The notes beneath the pieces were generated by a model. That model did not search any database and was not told where the DNA came from. It saw nothing but the letters and a program-made list of their open reading frames with translations. A DNA stretch of 64,000 bases from Apus apus. Its lineage: Eukaryota; Chordata; Aves; Apodiformes; Apodidae. The stretch spans positions 7,454,501 to 7,518,500 of the forward strand of contig NC_067301.1 in NCBI RefSeq assembly GCF_020740795.1, read 5' to 3'. This document shows, one piece after another, positions 1-56,222 of the stretch; within the stretch, counting starts at the first letter, position 1; each line of letters starts with the position of its first letter. Both the position numbers and the translations under genes were made by a program.

Positions 1-802
1 AGGAACAGCAAAATGCAAAAAAAACCCCAAAAACCCAAACCAACGTGGGAGTGGAAGGAGGGAAAGAAATGATGCAGGAACAGGAGGGAAAGCCAGGAGG
101 GAAAAATGGAAAGATGCAAAAAAAGGGCCAGAGAAAGGGAAGCAGCAGGATGTGGAGATGCCAGGGAGGGATGCAAGAATGGGAAGGGGGAAAAAAAGTG
201 CTGGAATGGGGAAGATGTGAGAACACAACCCAACCAGTGAGGCAAGGGTGGGCAAGTACAAAGAGTGTGGGGATCTGGGGATGCAACAGGAATCCAGGGA
301 TGGAAAGGGGCAGGAATCTGGGGGTGCAGAAATGTGAAGGTGCATAAAAGAGTGAGAGGATGCAGAGGAGTGGGAAGAGATGGGAAAAGGCAAAGCTGCA
401 AAGGGACACAGGGACACAGGGATGGAAAGGGCAGGGACACAGGGATGGAAAGGGGCAGGGACACAGGGATACAAATAGGGATGCAAGGATGCAAAGGGAC
501 AGGGGTGGAAAGAGGGGTACAGGGATGCAGGGATGGAAAGAGGGATGCAAAGCTGCAAAGGTGCAGAGTGTGATTAAAAAAGGCAAAGAACAAACACAAG
601 GGAAAACCCAAACGGGCCGGACAAGGATGGAAAGGTGCAAAGAGGGGTGCAGAGGGTGTGGGTGCAGGGGGTGTGGGTGCAGGGGGTGTGGGTGCAGGGG
701 GTGTGGGTGCAGGGAGCCAGGCAGGAATTTTGAAGGTGCCCTCGAGTGTGAATCGCTCCCCTCTTCCTCCCCCTCCCCCTCCTCATCCCCTACGTCTCTC
801 AC
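1..802 (-). other. EPHA2: EPHA2 intron 15, partial, minisatellite-rich
   Basis: Between the left edge and the exon 15 donor. It consists mainly of degenerate A/G-rich repeats built on GGGATGGAAAGGGGCAGG and GATGCAAGG (about 260-560), followed by the perfect 15-bp array at 647-706. No SAM-domain coding was found in either strand. Confidence 0.8.
647..706. repeat. 15-bp minisatellite, 4 copies
   Basis: Four head-to-tail units of GTGCAGGGGGTGTGG (the first has one A in the G run), with a partial fifth after 706. Confidence 0.9.
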
Positions 803-10643
<9,841 letters not shown>

Positions 10644-11180
10644 GGGGGGTGGCGGGTTTCGGGGTGCACCCGGCAGCACCCAGAGCTGGGGGGGGGTGTG
10701 GGGCCCGGCACCCGCTCCTGTTCATTCATGTCCCGGATGACGTCACGCGGCCCCGCCCTCTCTTAAAGGGGCAGGAGCCGTTCCCAGTGCTCACCAGTAC
10801 GGGATTGGGAAGGGCTGAAAGGTGGGGAAGCCGGGGGGGGGTTAAAGAGGGGGTGGGGGGGTCTCCCCAGCGCTGTGCGTGACACACACACCTCCCTCCA
10901 TCCGGCTCTGAAGGGGTTAAACGCCCCCCCCGTTCTCCCCTCTCCTCCTTTTCATTCATGAAGCAGCGTGGGAAGGGACGGGGGGGGCGGCAGCCAATGG
11001 GAGCAGGGGGCGGGGCCAGGCGGCTACTACCGGCTCCTCCTCCCCCCGCCCACCCGGGAGGTGCTGAGGGGGGGGGGGGGTTGGTTTTTTGGGGGGGCAC
11101 CCCCCGCACCCCTTTTCCCGCAGCCTCTGGGTCGGACAGAAATCGGCGTTTTCTGGCCCAAAAAGCATCGCTGGGAGGGG
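10644..11180 (-). promoter_or_regulatory. EPHA2: EPHA2 5' CpG-rich region
   Basis: GC-rich, CpG-containing DNA directly upstream of the EPHA2 start, with long G runs near 11071-11095. No coding exon is supported. It probably holds the 5'UTR and promoter, and merges into the CPLANE2 3' flank. Confidence 0.55.
10725..10775 (-). promoter_or_regulatory. EPHA2: EPHA2 proximal promoter: CRE, GC box, TATA-like box
   Basis: A perfect palindromic CRE (TGACGTCA) at 10738-10745 lies about 95 bp upstream of the start codon. Next to it are a GC box CCCCGCCC at 10751-10758 and CTTTAAGA on the minus strand near 10761-10768. CREB/ATF and Sp1 binding are inferred from motifs only; the TSS is not determined. 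Confidence 0.6.
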
Positions 11181-11229
11181 TCGTGGGGGGGGGGGAGGAT
11201 CTGGCCCCGGCACCACAAACCTGGCACCA

Positions 11230-11615
11230 CCCCCTCCCCCCCCCCCGCACCCCAAATCCTGCATCGTCCACAGCACCCTAAATCCCCCAGCACCTTCATC
11301 TCCAGCACCCCCCAAAGTCCACAGCACCCCTATTTCCAACACCCCCATCCCCCAAAACCCCCAGCACCTCTATCTCCTGCACCCTCCACCCCACAAATTC
11401 CTCAGCACCCCAAATCCCCAAGACCCTGAATCTGCAACCCCCCCCCCATCCCCTTCCCCACCAGCACCCCAAAATCCCCCAGCACCCTGAAACACCACAA
11501 ATCCCCAACCCCCCCTACCCCTAGCACCTCCCACCCCCCAAATCCCCCAGCACCCCAAAACTCCCCCCACACCCCAAAACACCACAAATCCCCCAGCACC
11601 CCCCACCCAGACAAG
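11230..11615. repeat. CAGCACCCC minisatellite between EPHA2 and CPLANE2
   Basis: Degenerate units of CCCCAAATCCCCCAGCAC fill the intergenic space, with no G-rich counterpart on the plus strand. The sequence 11616-11770 to its right is probably the CPLANE2 3'UTR, though no AATAAA was seen there. Confidence 0.82.
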
Positions 11616-11770
11616 TCAGAGCAACTCATGGATCTTTTTGCTGAACAACTGTAAATTTTGGTAAAAAACAACCCCTTCCTCCCCCCTCCCCCCCCCAGAG
11701 CCTCCCTCTTTGCTGCCCAGTGCATTGAGGCCCCCCCTGCCCCCCAAAACCTGCCCAGTAGGCAGGGGGT

Positions 11771-12000
11771 TCAGGGGGACACACACCCCTCTCCCCCCGG
11801 GGTGACACCAGCAGCAATTTGGTCCCTCTGCCAGAGCCTCTCGGCCAGGGCGTCGAGGAGGGGGGCGACCCGGGCCACCCCCCCCCCGGCCCCCCCAAGC
11901 CCCCGGCCCCCAGCCCGCCCGCAGCACCCGCAGCCCCCACCTCCCCTCGAAGGCTGTCACATCCCCCTCCGACACGTCTGCCTGGGAGGAGAGATCGAAT
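11771..12000 (-). CDS. CPLANE2: CPLANE2 last coding exon, +1 in a poly-G stretch
   Basis: It opens FDLSSQADVSEGDVTAFEGR, then WGLRVLRAG. The family C-terminus VAPLLDALAERLWQRDQ lies one frame over. Removing one G from the run of ten (C on plus, 11878-11887) or an adjacent run joins the two. The resulting tail ends GVTPGGEGCVSP at the TGA 11771-11773. Confidence 0.85.
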
Positions 12001-13231
12001 CTGGTGGGGGGGACACCCAGGGTCAAGGGAGACACCAACATCCTGAAAAATTCCCCCCCAAAATCAGTGGGAGCTGCCAATCCATCGCGGTGATGAAGTG
12101 TGCACGTTCTCAGCCTACTGAGATACCAAGTGGGGTGAACTACAGGGGTGTAAACCTGTTTGCGGGGGGGACACATGGTCAAGGGAGACACTGACACCCA
12201 AACCTGATTGTGGGGGGGGGACACTGTCAAGGGGGACACCAACACCCCAAACTCCCCCCCAGGCTCACTCAAAATTCAACAGGAGCTACCATAACCATCG
12301 GAGTGATGAAGTGTGAGTGTTCTCAGCCTACTGAGGTACCAAGTGGGGTGAGCTACAGGGATGTAAACCTGTTTGTGGGGGGGGGACACATGGTCAAGGG
12401 AGACACCGACACCCTAAGAAATCCCTCGGGGGCAAAACCCCCTAAAAATAAATAGGAGCTGCCAACCAATCGGTGTGACGAGGTGTGCACGTTCTCAGAC
12501 TTCAAGTGGGGTGAAATATGGAGGTGCAAACCTGCTTATGAGGGGCATGCAGACACCCCCCTCCCCCACTCCAGGACCCCCTCCCCGAGAAGGATACTTG
12601 GTGCCAACGACCACCCTAAGGAGCTTTTCTTCATCAGGTCCCAGCACCCGGCTCATCTGGGCCGGCAGCTCCTCGAAGGACGAGCGGTCGGTGAAGGAGA
12701 AAAGGAAGAGGACGGCGTCTGCCTCCTCCTTACAAGACTGGGGGGGGCACAACCACCATCACAGGGGGGTCCTCTGTGTGTGTGTGCCTCCCCCCCCCCC
12801 CCAAATATTTGTGTGGACTCACAGGCAGGAGATACTCAAACTTCCTCAGGGCCCCGTCGCCGCAATCCCAGAAATGGAGCTGGAAGATGATGGGGCGGTT
12901 GGTGGCCCGGACCTTGGCTGGCCAGTAGACAGTGGAGACCTCTATACCTGTGGGGGGACATACATTGTCACCCCCAGGGGACATCAGGGGTGCTCTCACC
13001 ACCCTCCCCTCCCCAAATAGGTGACATACCCAGGGTCTCGTGGTGGATGGGGGGCACGGGGGTCCCCACCAGCGTGGCCACCAGGGCGGTCTTGCCCACG
13101 CCGCTCTTGCCGGAGACGAAGAGTTTGTAGGTGATGGTGGGGGCAGCCAGGGCGGGGGGCAGGGCTGGGTGCTCCAGCAGAGCTGGGAGAAAGGTGGGGG
13201 GATTGTTATTTTGGGGTATTTGTACCTCATT

Positions 13232-13262
<31 letters not shown>

Positions 13263-13383
13263 GTGTGTGTGTCTCACCAAAAACTCTGCGCTGGTTCTTC
13301 CGGAGGATGGAGTCCAGGTAGGGGCGGCCATCGGGGGAGAGGAGCCAGCCCGGCTCCAGGGCTGGGCCCCCCGGCGCTGCCAT
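11771..13383 (-). CDS. CPLANE2: CPLANE2 (RSG1) ciliogenesis and planar polarity effector 2
   Basis: Small GTPase-like protein of the CPLANE complex (with INTU, FUZ, WDPCP), which acts at the basal body to recruit intraflagellar-transport proteins for cilium assembly. Five coding exons on the minus strand: 13278-13383, 13030-13182, 12823-12947, 12598-12737, 11771-12000. The predicted product is about 250 aa, close to the human 258. The P-loop GKSGVGKT is at residues 60-67; HHETLG follows as in human HHETTG; the switch II region reads FWDCGDGALRKFEYL (D114); FLFSFTDRSSFEELP follows; the NKxD equivalent is the degenerate GTKFD, as in the mammalian protein. The C-terminus LLDALAERLWQRDQIAAG matches human. 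Reaching it requires discounting one G in exon 5. The stop is TGA at 11771-11773. The start at 13383 gives the expected N-terminal length. Confidence 0.95.
12003..12545. repeat. Tandem triplicated ~170-210 bp unit in CPLANE2 intron 4
   Basis: Three diverged copies share GTGATGAAGTGTGCACG (near 12090, 12301, 12475), followed by TTCTCAGCCTACTGAG and AAGTGGGGTGAACTACAGG. Blocks of GGGGGACACATGGTCAAGGG alternate between them. The third copy is shortened. Confidence 0.88.
12598..12737 (-). CDS. CPLANE2: CPLANE2 coding exon 4: G4 region
   Basis: 140 bp encoding SCKEEADAVLFLFSFTDRSS, FEELPAQMSRVLGPDEEKLL and RVVVGTK. The donor is an unusual AA|GTATCC. It is accepted because phase and residue alignment to exon 5 are then exact. 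Confidence 0.9.
12823..12947 (-). CDS. CPLANE2: CPLANE2 coding exon 3: switch region
   Basis: 125 bp encoding VSTVYWPAKVRATNRPIIFQ and LHFWDCGDGALRKFEYLLP. The acceptor is CCACAG, the donor CCT|GTGAGT. A 12-14 base C run follows in the intron. Confidence 0.94.
13030..13182 (-). CDS. CPLANE2: CPLANE2 coding exon 2: P-loop
   Basis: 153 bp encoding YKLFVSGKSGVGKTALVATL and PPIHHETLG. The acceptor is TCTCCCAG and the donor CTGG|GTATGT. Confidence 0.95.
13233..13273. repeat. (GT)n microsatellite beside the CPLANE2 exon 1 donor
   Basis: About 20 GT dinucleotides with one GC interruption. On the transcript strand this is (CA)n beginning a few bases after the GTGAGA donor. Confidence 0.95.
13278..13383 (-). 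CDS. CPLANE2: CPLANE2 coding exon 1
   Basis: Encodes MAAPGGPALEPGWLL, then YLDSILRKNQRRVFG. The donor TTTTG|GTGAGA is followed immediately by the CA microsatellite. A TTTCAG dinucleotide-acceptor context lies just upstream of the ATG, suggesting a separate 5'UTR exon. Confidence 0.92.
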
Positions 13384-13479
13384 GGGCCCCCCTGAAAGCT
13401 GGGGGGACAGGGGAGACCCCCCCACACACAAACCTTCCCCCGTGGGGTGGAGCAGCGTGAGGTTCCCACCCCGGGGACC

Positions 13480-13990
13480 CTGAACGTCCTTGGGGGTCCC
13501 AGCATCCTGCCACGGGGTCCCTCAACCCCCTCCACGGGGCCCCTGCTCCCCCCAGGGTCCCTGACCCCCAGGGGGGTCCCTGAACACCCCCTCGGGTCTC
13601 TGCTCCCTCCCCGGGGTCCCAACGTCCTCCTTTGGGCTCCCTGAACCCCCCCCGGGGTCCTTGTGCCCCCTCGGGGGTCTCTGAACCGCCCCCTGGGGGT
13701 CTCTGCCCCCTCCCGGGTTCCCAGCATCCTCCCATGGGGTCCCTGAACCCCTCCCATGGGGTCCCTTGAACCCCCCTAATGGGGTCCCTGCCCCCCCCGG
13801 ATCCCTTGAGCCCCCCCTGCGGTCTCTGTCCCCCCCGAGGTCCCAGCATCCTCCCAGGGGGTCCCTAAACGCCCCCGTGTTGTACTTGACCCACCTTATG
13901 AAGCCCCTGTGCCCTCCCCCGGGGTCCCTGACACCCTCCGGGGTCCCTGAACCCCCCACAGGGTCCCCAAACACCCCCCCCCAGCCCCCC
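13480..13990. repeat. GGGTCCCTGAACCCC minisatellite upstream of CPLANE2 coding
   Basis: Degenerate units of about 20-30 bp around GGGGTCCCTGAACCCCCCC fill the putative CPLANE2 5'UTR intron. Confidence 0.85.
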
Positions 13991-14004
13991 TCCCCCCCCC
14001 CAAC

Positions 14005-14100
14005 CTGCGGTCGCTTCCGCCTCGGGACGGTGCCGGGGAGGGGGCGTGGCCTGGACTAAGCCCCGCCCCCTTGGCCGCCGCGCATGCGCGGGGGGCGGCG
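14005..14100 (-). promoter_or_regulatory. CPLANE2: CPLANE2 putative promoter and 5' non-coding exon
   Basis: Contains the NRF1-type palindrome GCGCATGCGC at 14080-14089, a GC box CCCCGCCCCC at 14061-14070, and an ETS-like GCGGAAGC on the minus strand near 14020-14030. A possible 5'UTR exon ends ACCGCAG at 14005 before GTTGGG. TATA-less, housekeeping-type architecture; exact TSS is not known. Confidence 0.55.
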
Positions 14101-14345
14101 ATGGGGGGCACGTGCAGACCCCAGCCCCATTATGGGGGGTCCCCATGGGGAGACCCCGACCCTATTCGGGGGGCACATGGGGTGTAGGGACCCTAAACCC
14201 TGTGGGGTGGGGGAGCTGACGCGATGGGGGGGCTCTGTGGGGTGTGGGAGACCCCGACCCTATTGGGGTGTGGGGGGAACCTAAAGGGTGTGGGGGCCCT
14301 ACGGGTGAATTGGGGCTGGGGGGAACCCCCCACAGCCCCAGGAAG
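14100..14345. repeat. GGGGTGTGGGGAGACCCC repeat
   Basis: Several diverged copies of a unit containing GACCCCGACCCTATTGGGG separate the CPLANE2 promoter from the FBXO42 3' flank. Confidence 0.75.
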
Positions 14346-14668
14346 GGGGGGGGGGAAGAACATAGCCCCCAGTTTTGGGGGGGGGGGCTTTGGGGGTCCC
14401 ACATTCCAGCCCTGGCAGGATTTGGGATCTCCAGCTCCAATTTTCACCCCCCTAGATTCTGGGATCCCCAATTTCCAACCCTCTCCCCCTTTTCTGACCA
14501 CCCCCTTTCCCTCCCCCCCCTTTTCCCTCCCCCCTCTACCTCTTACTCCAACCCCCCCCGGAAAAAATATTGCCCTTTTTTTACCCAACCAAACCCCAAC
14601 CCCCCCCCAATTTTTGTCACCCCAAAACTCCCAGGACCTCCCTCCCCCCCCCAAAGGACCAACCATCC
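14345..14668. other. Intergenic C-rich sequence between FBXO42 and CPLANE2
   Basis: T/C-rich unique DNA with long C runs. No reading frame, repeat family or RNA was recognised. Confidence 0.6.
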
Positions 14669-14669
14669 A

Positions 14670-14687
14670 TTTATTTTCTTTTTTATT
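14670..14687 (-). terminator. FBXO42: Paired AATAAA poly(A) signals, candidate FBXO42 gene end
   Basis: Two AATAAA hexamers on the minus strand, 12 bp apart, at the left limit of the A/T-containing 3' flank, before C-rich DNA begins. Confidence 0.45.
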
Positions 14688-14977
14688 TGTTAAACCGCTA
14701 AAAATCCATCGGGATGAGGCGGGGGGGGGACACACACATCCATTAAACCCCCCAAAAAAAACCCCAAAACAAACAACAAACCATCCCAAAACCCCCAAAA
14801 AACCATGTACACAAGATTTTAAATATCACCAAAAAAAACCCTTTTTCATTCCCAGGCTCAGCTGAGCCTGAGGTGACAAAGGGGGGGGACACCTGAGTGA
14901 CGGGGGGGACACACACCTCGCTCACAGCACCATTGGCTTGTTGGGGGGGGGAGGCAGATTTTGGGGTGAATTTACTC

Positions 14978-14983
14978 TTTATT
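14978..14983 (-). terminator. FBXO42: AATAAA poly(A) signal, alternative FBXO42 end
   Basis: CACAATAAAG on the minus strand. It would give a 3'UTR of about 1.85 kb. Confidence 0.4.
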
Positions 14984-15049
14984 GTGCAGAATGACCCTTT
15001 GTGGGGCCAGAAGGAGGGAGGGAGGACCTGGCTGCTCGGGGGGGTTGGG

Positions 15050-15237
15050 GCTGGTTGGGGTTTTGGGGGCAGTTGTGGGGATTTGGGGATTGGTTATAGG
15101 GATTTTGGGGCCAGTTTTGCAGCCAGTTATGGGGATTTTGTGACCAGTTCGATTTTGGGACTGGTTATGGGGGTTTTGGAACCAGTTATAGGGATTCTGG
15201 GGCCAGTTGTGGGGATTTTGGGACCGGTTATGGTTCT
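15050..15237. repeat. 21-bp minisatellite in FBXO42 3'UTR
   Basis: About eight diverged copies of CCAGTTATGGGGATTTTGGG. Confidence 0.85.
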
Positions 15238-16849
15238 TTTGGGACCTTTGGAGTTTGGAGACCATGTAAACGTTGGGAAAACACCCCTGGAGGGATGATT
15301 CGCTCAAGGGGAACATCAACCCACCATCCATCCCTTATTTTTTTGGGTGTGGACTGACAAGAAACATGCAAAGGGGACGAAGGAACCAAAGCCAAAGTCC
15401 CCAACCACCTTCCCCACGGTGAAGCTTCAGGTGGGAAATATTCCATAGGTGCTCCTGAGGTTTGGGGGGCAAAAAGGGGGATGTGGGACAAAAATTGCCT
15501 TCCCTTGGGAAAAATCAGATCTGTTTTTGGGGATGGGAGAGGTTGGATTTAATGAGGATTTATTTACAGAGGTGGAAAGGCCCCAGAAAGAGTAAAACCC
15601 TCCCTTGTCCCCCCGGGTGGTTGGGATGTGATTTAAGGCTCTGACCGGCAAAAGAAAGCTCCGTGGGGATGGAAAAACCACCCAAAAATGGGGAAAAAAG
15701 AGGGGAAAGGGGCCACTTCATGGCACTGCCGGCTTGGGGAGGGTTCTTTCCTTTTTGTTTGTTGACTAAAATTGGGCCAAATCCACCCATTTTGTCCCCT
15801 CCCATCAAAGGGGATGGAGGGAGGTTGTCTACAGGTTCAATCCCTTGGGATTTGTGTTTGGAATCTTTGTAGGAGGCAGGTGCAAAGATGAGGGGGGTGG
15901 TTACTGCTGGTGGGGCTGCTCATGACCCCAAATTGACCAGTATTTCTCTTTTTTTGGCTGGAATATTAAAGAAAAAAGCCTGTTCCCAAGCTCTGAGGTG
16001 ATGGTTCAGCCTCCAGCGGGTTCGGGTTGTTGGGTGAAACGAAACCTTCAAGGTTAAAAGGGAACCACGTTCCTCAGCTTTGGGGGAATTTTGAGAGAAT
16101 AATGGGATTTGGAGAGTAAATGGTGGTTTTGGTTGATCAGGAGGGATCAGGGTTGATCCCTGTCCTGGTCTGAGCCAGGATGAAGCCTGATCCAGCAGGT
16201 AGGTAGAGGAGGATGCTAAAGCCTGGCTAATTCTTCATGTTTTTGGCATTTTGACCCAAAAATCCCTCTGTTTTCTTCCTTCTAAGGGTCCTGGCTGGAT
16301 GAGAGGAAGGAGAGTGGCAGGCCAAGGGGATGAGAGGCAGGAAAAAGGCATCATGTTGGTGTCCAGCAAAGGTCTGCAGTGCTGGAAGACTCCCACGGAG
16401 GGTATTGCTGCTGTTTTCCTTACGGAACAAGCACGGGAATACCCGGTGCTCAAGCAAAAGTGCCCACGGGTTCTTTGGTTGGTTCCTACAAAACCACTTT
16501 TCCTCCCATCCCACCAGGAAATCCAGAGAGACAAAATCTCTCCAAGCCCTGGCAAAACAACCCCAACCTCCAGAGGATCCAGGATGGCAGAATTCCCTAC
16601 CTGCTCATCCCAACTCCTCGGCTCGGATGGCAGCGACGCGGGTCCTTCCCTGCCTGGGAATCACCAGTCAGGGAACTGGGCTGTTACTGGGAACCGGCGG
16701 GGCAGCACTGGAGGTTTTGCTTGGATTTTTATTGGTTTCTTGCTCCCTAATTCACAGTTTGAACGCCTGCGTGACAGGGAAAGGGCTCGGGGAGGAGAGG
16801 GAAGAGGCAGAGGGAGGGAGGGGAGGAGGTGACGGTGGCTGGGGCCGCA

Positions 16850-53647
<36,798 letters not shown>

Positions 53648-54764
53648 TCACAGCACCAGAAACACACCTGCCAGCCAAAGGTTGCACCCAAGGTCATCGA
53701 GCTCTACCCTGCAAGCTCCAAGCTGAGGTGTTTTTTTGTGAAGCTTTGGTGGTTTGATGGTTTAGGAACACGCTGTTGTCCATCAGAGCAGCCTTTTGGC
53801 AGGAGACCTCTTCATCTCTCACCTCTCTCAGCTCAACCATCACCTACAGGTGGTACCAAAGAGAGCCAAGAAAACCCCACTGGAAGAGCTGCAGCCTCTC
53901 AAAACCTTGTGCCTGCACTAGGAAGCATCCTGCTGCCACAGGCGGCCTGGGCAGGGATGGGGAAAGGGATTCCCACTGAATCCAGAGCAACCCAATGTGA
54001 GACAGGATGGAGGTGACAGCTTTGCAGCCCCTCCTCCCCTGTGAAACCAGTTTTGCCAGTGAGCCTGCTCTACCCCAAGCAACTTTTCAGCAACACACAG
54101 AGGGGAAAAAAAATCCCCTCTCCCATTCTCCCTTAACACCTCTCTTTTTTCCTTTTTTTCCATTATCCCTTGCACACAGCTCCTGACTGGCAGTAGGTGA
54201 GGAAAGAAAACCCCTCACAGGATTTACTGCTGCTGAAAGGCTGGAATATCAATCATTGTACCTCCAGCTATTCAGAACATCTTAAGTATGAGGTAACGTG
54301 TCAAACATGAGATAAATCCACCCTAACGAGTGGCTGCAGCCAACCCGGCTGGTTGGCACGGGCTGCAGCTGCACAAACCCTGCCCATGGCTGTAGAACAA
54401 AGCCCTGGGACCCTATTTCCTGGGAAGCAAAGCAAAACCCTGGACCCTACTTCCTAGGAAGTAGCTAACCTGTTTTGGGGAGAGCAGGGACAGTTTCCCC
54501 CCCCAAATACCACGGAATGCAGCTGCTCTGTGCCGGCGCCCACGCTGGTTGCTCACACCACAGCAGCAGCTCGTGAGGGTGACACAGGAACAGTCTTTTC
54601 CAGAAGTTACACTCACAAATTCCCTTTTTTATCTTTTCCTAGCACAGCAGGTTGTAATGGAGGACCCAAACCAGGGCACTCCCATAGGGCTCAGAGTGAG
54701 TTTCTTCCCAATGCCACGAGGTGGAGGCTGCCCAGTCACCCCCAGGTCCCAGATCGACCAGGAC

Positions 54765-54905
54765 GATGCTCCATCCCTGTTGAAGGACAGGTTGGATGGG
54801 GCTGGGAGCAGCCTGGGCTGGTGGGAGGTGTCCCTGCCCATGCACAGGGTGGGATTGGATGATTTTTAAGGTCTCTTCCAACCCAAACCAGTCTGGGATT
54901 GTAAC
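54765..54905 (+). mobile_element. CR1 3' end
   Basis: CATCCCTGTTGAAGGACAGG to CAGTCTGGGATTGTAAC. Confidence 0.9.
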
Positions 54906-55577
54906 ACAGACCAACACAGTCCCTGGGACAAATCCTGCCTGCAGTGAGCATGGGTGGGAAGACCAGGTGGAACACAAGACCCAGCTTTTTGCCCAAAACA
55001 CTTAAATCCAAGTATTTTGCACTTGCATGGTTGTCCAAGTGTTTAAAGTTCCACCTACATAAACTATAGTATTTTATTTTTCCCAAACCCTCAGTATCAC
55101 AGAAAACCCGGCTGGAAGGCACTGAAGTCACTTGGCTACCAGGAAGAAATGAAGCTGTTACAAGCTCCCAGCAATGCAAACTCCATCATCTTCCCCAGAT
55201 GAAACCCAGGGTTTTCACACTCCAGCACACCCAAAGCCAAAGAGCTTTGGGAACAGCAGCCAGCAGAGATGTGGAGCAGGAAAGCTTGTCATGGCAACTA
55301 ATTCATGCTCAGAAAAACAACGTTTGACAGCATTACTCTCCACTTTTGTCAGGTTCCCTGATGAAGCAGCTTTGGAAAATCCAAGGGGGCTGTCACATCT
55401 TTGGTGGAAACCACGTCAAAACGAAACCCACACTTATCATCCCAGCAGATGCTCGGCACGTTTCCCCACGGCAGGAATCCTTCTCAGTGTTGTGACAGAG
55501 AAAGTCTGAAACCCAAATGCTTTGACACAAGCGCTGCTGCTGCCAACAAACTGCATGACACAGCAGAGAAAACACAG

Positions 55578-56222
55578 ACAGAATCCCAGAGTGGGGGAGG
55601 GAGGGGCTGAAAGGGACCTCTGGAGATCATCCAGTCCAAGCCCCCTGCTAGAGCAGGATCCCCTAGAGCAGATCCCACAGGAACATCCAGGTGGGTTTGG
55701 AATGTCTCCAGGGATGGAGACTCCACAGTTCTCTCAGCAGCCTGTCCCAGGGCTGTGTTTTCCCTTCTGTTTAACTTGACCCTCCTGTGCTCCAGTTTGT
55801 GCCCATTGCCCCTTGTCCTGTCCCTGGACACCCCTAAGAGTCTGGCCCATCCTCCTGACACCCCCTGGAGATACTGATCAGCACTGATCAGATCCCCCCT
55901 CAGGCTCCTCCTCTCCAGCTGAGCAGCCCCAGCTCTCCCAGCCTTTCCTCCCAGGCAGATGCTCCAGTCCCCTCAGCATCTCAGTGCCCTGTGCTGGACT
56001 CTCTGCAGCAGCTCCTTGTCCTTCACGAACTGGGGAGCCCAGAGCTGGACCCAGTGCTCCAGATGGGGCCTCACCAGGGCAGAGCAGAGAGGGAGGAGAA
56101 CCTCCCTTAACCTGCTGGCCACACTCTTAATGCCCCCCAGGAGGCCACTGGCCCCCTTGGCTGCAAGGACACACTGCTGGCTCATGGCCAGCCTGTCATC
56201 CACCATGACTCCCAGGTCCTAA
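55578..56222 (-). mobile_element. CR1 fragment, 640 bp
   Basis: GAATCCCAGAGTGGGGGAGG to CACCATGACTCCCAGGTCC. The inner half covers GCCTCACCAGGGCAGAGCAG, upstream of where most copies are truncated. Confidence 0.92.

Larger units (their letters stand above)
14670..16849 (-). other. FBXO42: FBXO42 3'UTR (probable)
   Basis: Downstream of the FBXO42 stop. AATAAA signals on the minus strand fall at 16728-16733, 15559-15564, 14978-14983, 14682-14687 and 14670-14675. The distal pair would give a 2.2 kb 3'UTR. The stretch includes the 15050-15237 minisatellite and an 18-bp palindrome at 14853-14870. Which signal is used cannot be told from sequence alone. Confidence 0.55.

Noticed and set aside
1-802. 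Missing SAM domain taken as gene truncation
   Set aside because: The exon 15 donor is intact and the window simply ends in the next intron.
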